DNA of 64,000 nucleotides, from NCBI RefSeq assembly GCF_011397635.1, contig NC_064773.1, positions 318,001 through 382,000 on the forward strand, written 5' to 3'. Below, in pieces: positions 32,301-45,257 of this stretch (positions are counted from its first letter, which is position 1; each line of letters begins with the position of its first letter). The translations under genes were made by a program, and so were the position numbers. The notes beneath the pieces are model-generated. The model ran no database searches. It worked only from the letters and a program-made list of their open reading frames with translations, and was not told the origin of the DNA. Origin of the DNA: Epinephelus fuscoguttatus. Its lineage: Eukaryota; Chordata; Actinopteri; Perciformes; Serranidae.

Positions 32301-34169
32301 TACTGTGAGCTGTTTGGCCTGGTACTGTACATATTGGTATCATTGACTGTGAGCTGTTTGTACTGGTACTGTACATATTGGTATCATTCACTGTGAGCTG
32401 TTTGTACTGATACTGTACATATTGGTGTCATTTACTGTGAGCTGTTTGTACTGGTACTGTACATATTGGTGTCATTTACTGTGAGCTGTTTGTACTGGTA
32501 CTGTACATATTGGTATCATTTACTGTGAGCTGTTTGTACTGGTACTGTACATATTGGTGTCATTTACTGTGAGCTGTTTGTACTGGTACTGTACATATTG
32601 GTATCATTTACTGTGAGCTGTTTGTACTGGTACTGTACATATTGGTGTCATTCACTGTGAGTTGTTTGTACTGGTACTGTACATATTGGTATCATTTACT
32701 GTGAGCTGTTTGTACTGGTACTGTACATATTGGTATCATTCACTGTGAGCTGTTTGTACTGGTACTGTACATATTGGTATCATTTACTGTGAGCTGTTTG
32801 TACTGGTACTGTACATATTGGTGTCATTGACTGTGAGCTGTTTGTACTGGTACTGTACATATTGGTATCATTTACTGTGAGCTGTTTGTACTGGTACTGT
32901 ACATATTGGTGTCATTCACTGTGAGCTGTTTGTACTGGTACTGTACATATTGGTATCATTCACTGTGAGCTGTTTGTACTGGTACTGTGCATTCTGCTAT
33001 AATTATTTGCATTACTATTTGTTTTTTCTTCAGATAAATCTGATAATTGTTGCTCGGTCTCTTTACTCATTTATTTAGTAGAGTGTCCACACACCTTCTC
33101 ATTCTACATATACACAGAGGTATACTGGTGGCTTTACAGCCTACATTTTATTTAATTTAGAGATTCTAATAGAGTCATATTATTGATTATCTCTGATCCC
33201 CACGCTCAATTTGGTCGTTGCCACAGTGCGAGCAACAACGCTGACGCTAGGTGGCGCCAAGCTAAAAAAAACCAAATCCTATCTGTTGCCTCTTTAAAGC
33301 TTAGAGACTAGATTGCCATATGACATTTAAAGGATAATTGTTTATCAATGATAAAACCTAAGTACTTGTAACTCGTTCAAATGCATTACCTTGGGAAGTT
33401 ACAATGTTTGGAAGCATTACTGGTAGTCTAGCATTTTTTGGTTTGTGAACCAGGATGCTGCTTGTTATGACACGCCAATGTTAAGGAGCATATTGATCAA
33501 GATCTTAGGATTGACTGTATCAAACGCTTTTGATAGAAGATTGATTGCTATCCGCAGCATCAATGATGTCATTTGTTGCACTGTTAGTGCTGCCCTATAC
33601 ATGTGTGAGGTGAGTGTATACCAGTGTGACATGTGTGTATACCTGTGTGATGTGTGTGTATACCTGCAGACTGTTGTTGCCCACAGCTGTAGCTCTCCTC
33701 AGGCGCCTCCTGTTGGTGGTCTGCAGTCCCTCCTCCAGCAGCAGAGCCAGACGTCTCTCCAGACGAGCTTTAAAACTTCTCTCAGTCACCTGCTGCTCCT
33801 GAACCCCCAACAGGACTGAAACACACCAACACACCCACGCAGACTACAGTCAGCTCTGCTGTTGCTCTAACAACAATAACAATAATCCATCTCAGTGTTA
33901 CGGAGGTTAGTAAAGTGGAAGAACATCACCCATCTGTCTCCACACAATCCCAAACTATCTGTACTGAAGGTGGGCGGTGCCCAGGTGTGTCCTCACCTGT
34001 ACGGACCCAGGTGGAGCGCAGGTGGTGGGACGTGTTCAGCTCAGGGTAATGGAATGCTGTAACACAAACATGTCACATGTTTAACACCTGAGCAGAGTGA
34101 GACCTGTTCATGTGTGGTAAACACCTGACCTACACTCGTTTAACACGTGATGTACACAGGTAACAACAA

Positions 34170-34212
<43 letters not shown>

Positions 34213-37200
34213 CGTACGTTCTGCGATCTGCAGGACAGGATATCCTACGTAGAAGCTGAACTCAACCAGGCTGAGCTTCCTCAGATGTTCGCTAGCCTCT
34301 GACCCTGGCAGGAAGTCCCGCCCATCACGCACCGCAAAGACGATGTCGACGGAAACCTTCTGTTCTGCTGCCGCCAGCCGGGTTCCCATGGTGATGTTCA
34401 ACAGCTGGAGGAGACACACGGACGTACAGCCACTGAAACTCATCACGTTTTTATAGGTTCTGTTACCTGTTTAAATCCAACAGGTAACAGACTCACCTGT
34501 AGCTACCATTTTTTAAAGTTTTTTTTGGGGAGTTTTTCCTGATCAGCTGTGAGGGTCCTCAGGACAGAGGGATGTCGTATGCTGTAAAGCCCTGTGAGGC
34601 AAATTGTGATTTGTGATATTGGGCTTTATAAATAAAATTGAACTTGAAATTAAAACTGTACGGAGACGTTAACTATAAACAGGAAACAGACTCACCTGTA
34701 CGATGACATGTTACCTATGAACAGGTGACTCACCTGTACGGTGACATGCTAACTATAAACAGGAAACAGACTCACCTGTACGGTGACATGCTAACTATAA
34801 ACAGGTTACAGACTCACCTGTACGATGACATGTTACCTATGAACAGGTGACTCACCTGTACGGTGACATGCTAACTATAAACAGGAAACAGACTCACCTG
34901 TATGGTGACATGTTAACTATAAACAGGAAACAGACTCACCTGTACGGTGACATGTTAACTATAAACAGGTTACAGACTCACCTGTACGATGACATGTTAA
35001 CTATAAACAGGTGACTCACCTGTACGGTGACATGTTAACTATAAACAGGAAACAGACTCACCTGTACAGTGACGTTACTATAAACAGGAAACAGACTCAC
35101 CTGTACGGTGACATGTTAACTATAAACAGGTGACTCACCTGTACAGTGACATTACTATAAACAGGAAACAGACTCACCTGTACGGTGACATGTTACCTAT
35201 GAACAGGTGACTCACCTGTACGGTGACATGCTAACTATAAACAGGAAACAGACTCACCTGTACGGTGACATGTTAACTATAAACAGGTGACTCACCTGTA
35301 CGGTGACATGTTAACTATAAACAGGTTACAGACTCACCTGTACAGTGACGTTACTATAAACAGGAAACAGACTCACCTGTACGGTGACATGTTAACTATA
35401 AACAGGTGACTCACCTGTACAGTGACATTACTATAAACAGGAAACAGACTCACCTGTACGGTGACATGTTACCTATGAACAGGTGACTCACCTGTACGGT
35501 GACATGTTAACTATAAACAGGTGACTCACCTGTACGGTGACATGTTAATTATAAACAGGTTACAGACTCACCTGTACGGTGACATGTTAACTATAAACAG
35601 GTGACTCACCTGTACGGTGACATGTTAACTATAAACAGGTTACAGACTCACCTGTACAGTGACGTTACTATAAACAGGAAACAGACTCACCTATACGGTG
35701 ACATGTTAACTATAAACAGGTGAGTCACCTGTACGGTGACATGCTAACTATAAACAGGAAACAGACTCACCTGTACGGTGACATGTTAACTATAAACAGG
35801 TGACTCACCTGTACGGTGACATGTTAACTATAAACAGGTTACAGACTCACCTGTACAGTGATGTTACTATAAACAGGAAACAGACTCACCTATACGGTGA
35901 CATGTTAACTATAAACAGGTTACAGACTCACCTGTACAGTGACGTTACTATAAACAGGAAACAGACTCACCTGTACGGTGACATGTTACCTATGAACAGG
36001 TGACTCACCTGTACGGTGACATGTTAACTATAAACAGGTGACTCACCTGTACGGTGACATGTTAATTATAAACAGGTTACAGACTCACCTGTACGGTGAC
36101 ATGTTAACTATAAACAGGTGACTCACCTGTACGGTGACATGTTAACTATAAACAGGTTACAGACTCACCTGTACAGTGACGTTACTATAAACAGGAAACA
36201 GACTCACCTGTACGGTGACATGTTAACTATAAACAGGTGACTCACCTGTGAAGTGACATGTTAACTATAAACAGGTTACAGACTCACCTGTACAGTGACG
36301 TTACTATAAACAGGAAACAGACTCACCTGTACGGTGACATGTTAACTATAAACAGGTGACTCACCAAACAGGTTACAGACTCACCTGTACTGTGACGTTA
36401 CTATAAACAGGTGACTCACCTGTATGGTGACATTTCCTGCCTCATGCGATCGTTTCCGGGTCTCGCTGTACGCCATCACCAGCCCTCTCTCGACTCGTTC
36501 ACTGAAGTTACAGACTCTGACGTCGACGTGGGCAGGGACAAACTGCAACACAGAGTGGATCTGGTACCTGAGGTCAGGTACGGTGTAGAGCGGTGACACG
36601 GTGGGGATGGGGCCGAAGCCACGTGGCTGCTGGCGGAGGGCGTTGATGACGGACATGGCGGTGAAGATCAAAGATCCCGACACGACGCGGAAGGCAAAAC
36701 TGGATGGAGTTCTCAGGAACTGATGAGGCAGCAGAAAAGTGACAGACAGCTGTCAATCATGTGACATCATACAGGTATACATGTGACATCATCAAGGTGA
36801 GTTGAAGGTGTGTTCAGAGCTATAATGAAGACTCAGGACGACAGGTGAGAATAATTAACCAATATTGAAACCAGAGACCAGAAACAACAACAGGAATGAA
36901 ATGACCTAACACAGGGTTATGTGATAGGGCTTTTTAGTGGAGGTGGAGGAGGTGGTGGAGGAGGTGGAAGTGGGGGCGTCTGAGGAGGAGGTGATTTCTG
37001 TGGAGGTGGAGGTGACTGTTGTTGAGGAGGTGGTGTCTGTGGTGGAGGAGGTGGTATTTGATGCTGTGGAGGTGTTTGTGGTAGAGGAATTGGAAGTGAT
37101 GGAAGAGGCAATGTCGGTGGAGATGGAGGCGGAGCCTGTACCTGCAGCTCGACAGAGCGGTTGAACTCTTTCTTCAGCAGGTCTCTGACCTGACTGAAAC

Positions 37201-40200
37201 CAGCTGATGAACCTTTGGAGCTGACTGAAGGACAGAAGAAGAAGAAGAAGAGATCAGGTGACCTGCTCAGGTGACTCAGCAGCACTTCCTCTTCCTGTCA
37301 CACAACCTACTCACCTACTCTGACCAGGTACATCTCTGGCTTGGTGACATTACACAGGTACTGTCTGGTGGGCGGGGTCTGGGCCACTCTGGGCGTAGTG
37401 ACTGGGGGGGCTCTGGTCAGGCTGATGGCAGTGATCTGGGTGGTGGTGGTGGTGATGGCGGTGGTCGTGGTCGTCGCCTTGGTGGTGGTGATCCTGGTGG
37501 GTGTAGCCTTCACTGGCTTATCTGTGACCACTGCAGGCCTCTCCGGTCTGTCAGGACGGGTGGGCGGTCCTAGTGGGGGAGGGGGAGGCACCCGGCCGGT
37601 ATTGTTGGAAGGGGGACGCGGAGGGTGTTGGCCCGGGACGTGGTCTTTGGGTTTGGAAGGAGAAGGAGTCGAAGGGGCCCTGACGGTGGTGGAGGGTGGA
37701 GATGGCTCCTCTTCATCCTCACCTGTAAGAGTAGGTGAGAGGGTGAGGGGAGGGGTGGGTCCCTCTGGGGGACGCTTGGGCTCCCTACCTGGAGGAGGAC
37801 CAGAGCTCGGGGACGGAGATGGGGATGAAGGGGGGAGGTGGGTTTGGGTTGTTGTGGGAGTGATGGGGGGTTTGGAGTCGGTCCGGTTGACCCAGTCCTT
37901 TTCCCTGTCTCTGTCCCTGTCCCGCTCCCTGTCCCTGTCCTGGTCTCTGTCCCTGTCCCTGTCCCTGTCCCGCTCCCGCTCACGTTCCCGTTCCCTCTCC
38001 CGGGCCAGCAGGTTGGTGTAGTACTCCATACTGTTCATGTCCGGCAGCAGCAGTTCCGTCGGCTCTAGGGGCATCATGTCTTCGAGGTCGTAGTCCTCGT
38101 CCCAGTTGGGGAAGACATCTGGATGGGTGGGGCGAGTGTGCAGGGTGATGCTGGGGGTGGAGGAGGAGGGTGAAAGAGGAAGGCGGGAAGATAGGGGGAT
38201 GGTGGGACGAGCGGGGAAGGCAGTGTCGTAGGAGACCCAGTCTCCCCCTATGTCGTCGTAGGGGTGGTTGGGCAGCGGTGTGGCCAGGGCCAGCTCCTCG
38301 CCGTCAGGCACCATGAAGGACAGAGTCTCCAGGTAGTCTCCAGAGCCCCAGGCCTCCTCCAGGGAGGGGCCCTGCTCCCAGGGGGGAGGTGGGGTGAGGG
38401 TGGGCTGGGTGTGTGGGGGCAGGGGTGGGGGAAGGCTGGGGGACAGGAGGTCTGGAGGTCTCAGCAGGAGGTGGATCCCCTGAGCACCAGAGTCTGAGTC
38501 CTCTGCTGAGCCTGCGCCACCGCTGTTACCATGGTAACCGGACTCTGATAGGGGGCTGGCGGCCGGAGGTCTGATAAGGGAGGAGGAGGGTAATGACGGA
38601 TGCGATGAAGACTCCATCGTCCTGTTGAAGTCCAGCACACCTGTGAGACAAAGACAGGGATTAAATATCTCTACATTAAAGACTGTCCCGGATGAACACC
38701 AAGGACCCTGACCAACACTTAGGACCCAGACCAACACTGAAGACCCTGACCAACAATGAGGACCCTGAAAAACACTGAGGACCCTGACCAACACTTAGGA
38801 CCCAGACCAACACTGAAGACCCTGACCAACACCAGGGGACTGGTGAGGAAGGCGGGGACCAGGCACTGAGGACCCTGACCCAGTCTCCCTGACCCAGCAC
38901 TGGAGGACCCTGACCTGACCAACACTGAGGACCCTGACCAACACTTAGGAACCTGACCAACACTGAGGACCCTGACCAACACTGAGGACCCTGACCAACA
39001 CTGAGGACTCTGACCAACACTGAAGACCCTGACCAACACTGAGGACCCTGACCAACACTTAGGAACCTGACCAACACTGAGGACCCTGACCAACACTTAG
39101 GAACCTGACCAACACTGAGGACCCTGACCAACACTGAGGACCCTGACCAACACTGAGGACTCTGACCAACACTTAGGAACCTGACCAACACTGAGGAACC
39201 TGACCAACACTGAGGACTCTGAAAAACACTGAGGACCCTGACCAACACTGAGGACCTTGACCAACACTTAGGACTCTGAAAAACACTGAGGACCCTGACC
39301 AACACTGAGGACTCTGAAAAACACTGAGGACCCTGACCAACACTGAGGACCTTGACCAACACTTAGGACTCTGAAAAACACTGAGGACCCTGACCAACAC
39401 TGAGGACTCTGAAAAACACTGAGGACCCTGACCAACACTTAGGAACCTGACCAACACTGAGGACCCTGACCAACACTGAGGACCTTGACCAACACTGAGG
39501 ACTCTGACCAACACTTAGGAACCTGACCAACACTGAGGACTCTGAAAAACACTGAGGACCCTGACCAACACTGAGGACCTTGACCAACACTGAGGACCCT
39601 GACCAACACTGAGGACTCTGAAAAACACTGAGGACTCTGAAAAACACTGAGGACCCTGACCAACACTGAGGACCTTGACCAACACTGAGGACCCTGACCA
39701 ACACTGAGGACTCTGAAAAACACTGAGTACTCTGAAAAACACTGAGGACCCTGACCAACACTGAGGACTCTGAAAAACACTGAGGACCCTGACCAACACT
39801 GAGGACTCTGAAAAACACTGAGGACCCTGACCAACACTGAGGACCTTGACCAACACTGAGGACCCTGACCAACACTGAGGACTCTGAAAAACACTGAGTA
39901 CTCTGAAAAACACTGAGGACCCTGACCAACACTTAGGACTCTGACCAACACTGAGGACCCTGACCAACACTGAGGACTCTGAACAACACTGAGGACCCTG
40001 ACCAACACTGAGGAACCTGACCAACACTGAGGACCCTGACCAACACTTAGGACCCTGACCAACACTTAGGACACTGACCAACACTGAGGACTCTGACCAA
40101 GACTGAGGACTCTGAAAAACACTGAGGACCCTGACCAACACTGAGGAACCTGACCAACACTGAGGACTCTGAGCAACACTGAGGACTCTGAACAACACTT

Positions 40201-43200
40201 AGGACCTTGACCAACACTGAGGACCCTGACCAACACTGAGGACTCTGACCAACACTGAGGACTCTGAACAACACTTAGGACCTTGACCAACACTGAGGAC
40301 CCTGACCAACACTGAGGAACCTGACCAACACTGAGGACTCTGACCAACACTTAGGACCTTGACCAACACTTAGGACCTTGACCAACACTGAGGAACCTGA
40401 TCAACACTTAGGACATTGACCAACACTGAGGAACCTGACCAACACTGAGGAACCTGACCAACACTGAGGACCCTGACCAACACTGAGGACTCTGAACAAC
40501 ACTGAGGACTCTGAACAACACTGAGGACCCTGACCAACACTGAGGACTCTGAACAACACTGAGGACCCTGACCAACACTGAGGACTCTGAACAACACTGA
40601 GGACTCTGAACAACACTGAGGACCTTGACCAACACTTAGGACCTTGACCAACACTGAGGACTCTGAACAACACTGAGGACCCTGACCAACACTGAGGACT
40701 CTGAACAACACTGAGGACCCTGACCAACACTGAGGACTCTGAACAACACTTAGGACCTTGTCCAACACTGAGGACCCTGACCAACACTGAGGACCCTGAC
40801 CAATGATGAAGACCCAGATGAGATGTTGAACCGCCTCAACATGAAGGAGCAGCGGCTCTACTTCGAGCTTCCTCCAGATGTCTGACTCCTCCCCCTATCT
40901 CTAAGGCTGAGCCCAGACACCCTACAGAGGAAACTCAATTCAGATGTATCTGTGACCTCATTCTTTCAGCCACTACCCAGAGGTCATGACCATAGGTGAG
41001 GGTTGGGACGGAGATGAACCAGGAAATCAAAAGCTTTGCCCTCTGGCTCAGCTCTCTCTAAACCACGGTGGTCCGGCGCAGCGCCCACATCACTGCGGAT
41101 GCTGCACCAAACCACCGATTTACCTCATGCTCCATTTTAACAGAACACGTTCAGCTTCAAAAAGCAGAGATGAAATTCTGGGGTCGCCAAACCAGACCCC
41201 TTCCTCCCCCCGGCTGCACCTTCAGTTCCTGTCCATGAATATAACAAACAGGATCAGAGACAAGGGAAGATGCTGAAAGAGGAACAACACCCACTGAGAA
41301 CATGTCTGACATTGTGCTTAGTATTCAGACACAGCTCTCAGTTTGGTTATACAGGGACAGGATGGCTCATATAATGACCCCCGTACCCTGTAATCCTGCA
41401 GTACCCCCCAAAGGACTCCCTGGTTTGTAAGCTTTGTCCAAGTCCACAAAACATACGTAGACTGGATGGACAAACTCCCAGGACCCCTCTGTTCCACAAC
41501 CAGGACAGAGTCCACACTGCTCCTCCTGAAGGTTGGAGCCTCCTCTCCAGAATAAACTGTCCTATAGAGGCTGATCAGTGAGACGCTCCGACAGCAGCAG
41601 CATACCTCTTCCTTCCTCACAGAGGACATGACAAAACAAAACTCAGGAGATAAATAAAGAGTAGAAGAAGAACAAAACGGTGAAACTGAAAATGAGGCCA
41701 GAGTTTGGGACACATAAAGATAAATCTGTAATAAAACAACATCAGTATTTCCTGTTAATATGAATCTGAGCTGATCAGTGTTCAGATGGTCACATGACTC
41801 GTCACACAGCGACCTCCTTCTTCTTCTCTGCCTCTTTTTTCTGTCTCCTCTGCAGTCTCTTTAAACCTATTTGTCTTTGTGTCATCACACACATACACAC
41901 ACGCACACACACACACAGCCTTCACTGAGCCTCTCTCATGTGCTGCCGGCCTTGTTGCCGTGGTGACGCAGTGCTTTGCGGCAGCATCACGTGCTGAATG
42001 GAGACGAGTCATTGGTATTCAGGAGGCGACGCCCTCAAATACACAGAGAGATGATGATGATGATGGATGGATGGATGGATAATAGATAGATGATATCGAG
42101 CACAAACAATATAATAAAAATATTTAAAGATATATATATCGTTTGAAGAATCTGTCTGACATGACAGCGCACTGCAGGACTGTTATCTCCTGGCTGAACA
42201 TGTGATTTAAATATCAGATGAATTAATGTGGTTAATTATTATCATTAGGATTAAAGTGCACGTCTTCACATAAGTAAAGTTAATTAAGATTGTAAACCTG
42301 CAGGCAACTCATCGACTAATGGACCTAAATGATAACTGTTGGTCCACTGGGAAAATTCTTAGTTGGGGGGGCAGGGGCCTCATAGGAACTCTACATACAT
42401 CCACATACTGCACCGACATGTTCTCAGTCCATCTCATCAAACACTGCTGCTTCCTCAGCCGACCTACACATCAAACTGTGACTATCTGATTCCCTCTGCA
42501 TCAGTTGTTGACCTTCTGGGACGCCGTGTCAACTTCAGCCTGTTACATGCATTGTCTGTTTTCAAAATACGCTTCTGTTTTCACAGGAAATGTACAGTTT
42601 GATACAGTCTCTTTCAAAATAAAAGCACTATGTTGGTACAACACCACCAACTGATGTTTTTTTCTTTCAACACACACGTGGTTACATTTAGCCAACACAC
42701 ACACGTGGTTACGTTTAGCCAACACACACACGTGGTTACGTTTAGCCAACACACACACACGTGGTTACGTTTAGCCAACACACACACGTGGTTACATTTA
42801 GCCAACACACACACACGTGGTCACATTTAGCCAACACACACCGCGTGGTTATGTTTGCCAACACACACGATGGTTACGTTTAACCAACACACGTGGTTAC
42901 ATTGGATGGATAGATAATAGATAGATGATGTTACATTTAAAAATATTTGGTTATATATCGTTTGAAGAATGTGGTTACATGACACACACTGCAGGACGTT
43001 TATCCAACACTGGCTGAACATGTGATTTAAACACAGATGAATTAATTGGTTTAGCCATTATTATCACGTGGTTACGTTTAAAGTCCACACACTTCACATA
43101 AGTTACGTTAATTAAGATTGTAACACACACTGCAGGCAACTCATCGACTAATGGACACACACACGTGGTCACATGTTGGTCCAACACACACACGTGGTTA

Positions 43201-45221
43201 GTTGGGGGCAGCCTCATGGTTACATTTAGCCACACACACATACTGCCAACACATGCGTGGTTACATCCATCTCATCAACACACACTGCTGGTTACATTCC
43301 TCAGCCAACACACATCAAACTGTGACTATGTGATTCCAACACATCAGTTGTTGACCTTACGTTTAGCCAACACACACAGCCTGTTACATGCATTGTCTGT
43401 TTTCACACACACGCTTCTGTTTTCACAGGAAATGTACAGGTTACATTTAAAATAACACACATGTGGTTACATTTAGCCAACACACAACTGTGTTACATTT
43501 CAACACACACACATGGCTACGTAAAGCCAACACACACATGCTTACGTTTAGCCAACACACACGTGGTTATGGTTAGCCTACACACACACGTGGTTACATT
43601 TAGCCAACACACACACACGTGGTTACATTTAGCCAACACACACACGTGGTTACGTTTAGCCAACACACACACGTGGTTACATTTAGCCAACACACACACG
43701 TGGTTACATTTAGCCAACACACACACGTGGTTACATTTAGCCAACACACACACGTGGTTACATTTAGCCAACACACACACGTGGTTACGTTTAGCCAACA
43801 CACACACGTGGTTACTTTTAGCCAACACACACACGTGGTTACATTTAGCCAACACACACACGTGGTTACATTTAGCCGACACACACATGTGGTTACATTT
43901 AGCCAACACACACACGTGGTTACGTTTAGCCAACACACACACGTGGTTACGTTTAGCCAACACACACACGTGGTTACATTTAGCCAACACACACACGTGG
44001 TTACATTTAGCCAACACACACACACGTGGTTACATTTAGCCAACACACACATGTGGTTACGTTTAGCCAACACACACACACGTGGTTACATTTAGCCAAC
44101 ACACACGTGGTTACATTTAGCCAACACACACATGTGGTTACGTTTAGCCAACACACACACACGTGGTTACATTTAGCCAACACACACATGTGGTTACGTT
44201 TAGCCGACACACACACACATGGTTACATTTAGCCAACACACACACGTGGTTACATTTAGCCAACACACACACGTGGTTACATTTAGCCAACACACACATG
44301 TGGTTACGTTTAGCCAACACACACACACGTGGTTACATTTAGCCAACACACACACGTGGTTACATTTAGCCAACACACACATGTGGTTACGTTTAGCCAA
44401 CACACACACATGTGGTTACATTTAGCCAACACACACACGTGGTTACATTTAGCCAACACACACATGTGGTTACGTTTAGCCAATACACACACACACACAC
44501 GTGGTTACGTTTAGCCAACACACACATGTGGTTACGTTTAGCCAACACACACACGTGGTTACATTTAGCCAACACACACATGTGGTTACGTTTAGCCAAC
44601 ACACACACACGTGGTTACATTTAGCCAACACACACATGTGGTTACATTTAGCCAACACACACATGTGGTTACATTTAGCCAACACACACACGTGGTTACG
44701 TTTAGCCAACACACACACGTGGTTACATTTAGCCAACACACACACGTGGTTACGTTTAGCCAACACACACGTGGTTACATTTAGCCAACACACACACGTG
44801 GTTACGTTTAGCCAACACACACACGTGGTTACATTTAGCCAACACACACACGTGGTTACGTTTAGCCAACACACAAACGTGGTTACATTTAGCCAACACA
44901 CACACGTGGTTACGTTTAGCCAACACACACACGTGGTTACGTTTAGCCAACACACACACGTGGTTACATTTAGCCAACACACACACGTGGTTACATTTAG
45001 CCAACACACACACGTGGTAACGTTTAGTCAACACACACAAATGTGGTTACGTTTAGCCAACACACACACGTGGAACATTAACATTTAAAGAACATCCAGA
45101 TGGAACTGTTGATAGGAGCAGCGTTCACTGAAGGTTCTATTTTCAGCCTGAAATAACATCACATCAACACAAAGAGCTCCGAGCTAGCATACCCCTGAGA
45201 CAGAGTCTGCGTTCACACAGG

Positions 45222-45257
<36 letters not shown>

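Noticed and set aside
36917..37141. Pro-rich extension of KIAA1549 exon 37224-37142 (frame continues after ELQ)
   Set aside because: Donor CTGCAG-GTACAG at 37142 joins in phase to FLRTPSSF, matching the family; the Pro-rich part is a GGAGGT tract in the intron.
38676..40787. Minus-strand frames with SVLVRVLSVGQGPQCW repeats as an extension of KIAA1549 exon 2
   Set aside because: The exon 2 acceptor at 38640 and its phase with exon 1 are clear; the upstream frame is the 19-bp minisatellite.
43461..45088. Long frames on both strands (HTWLHLANT and TTCVCWLNV repeats)
   Set aside because: The 27-bp unit is a multiple of three without stops, so both strands stay open; this is a property of the array, not evidence of coding.
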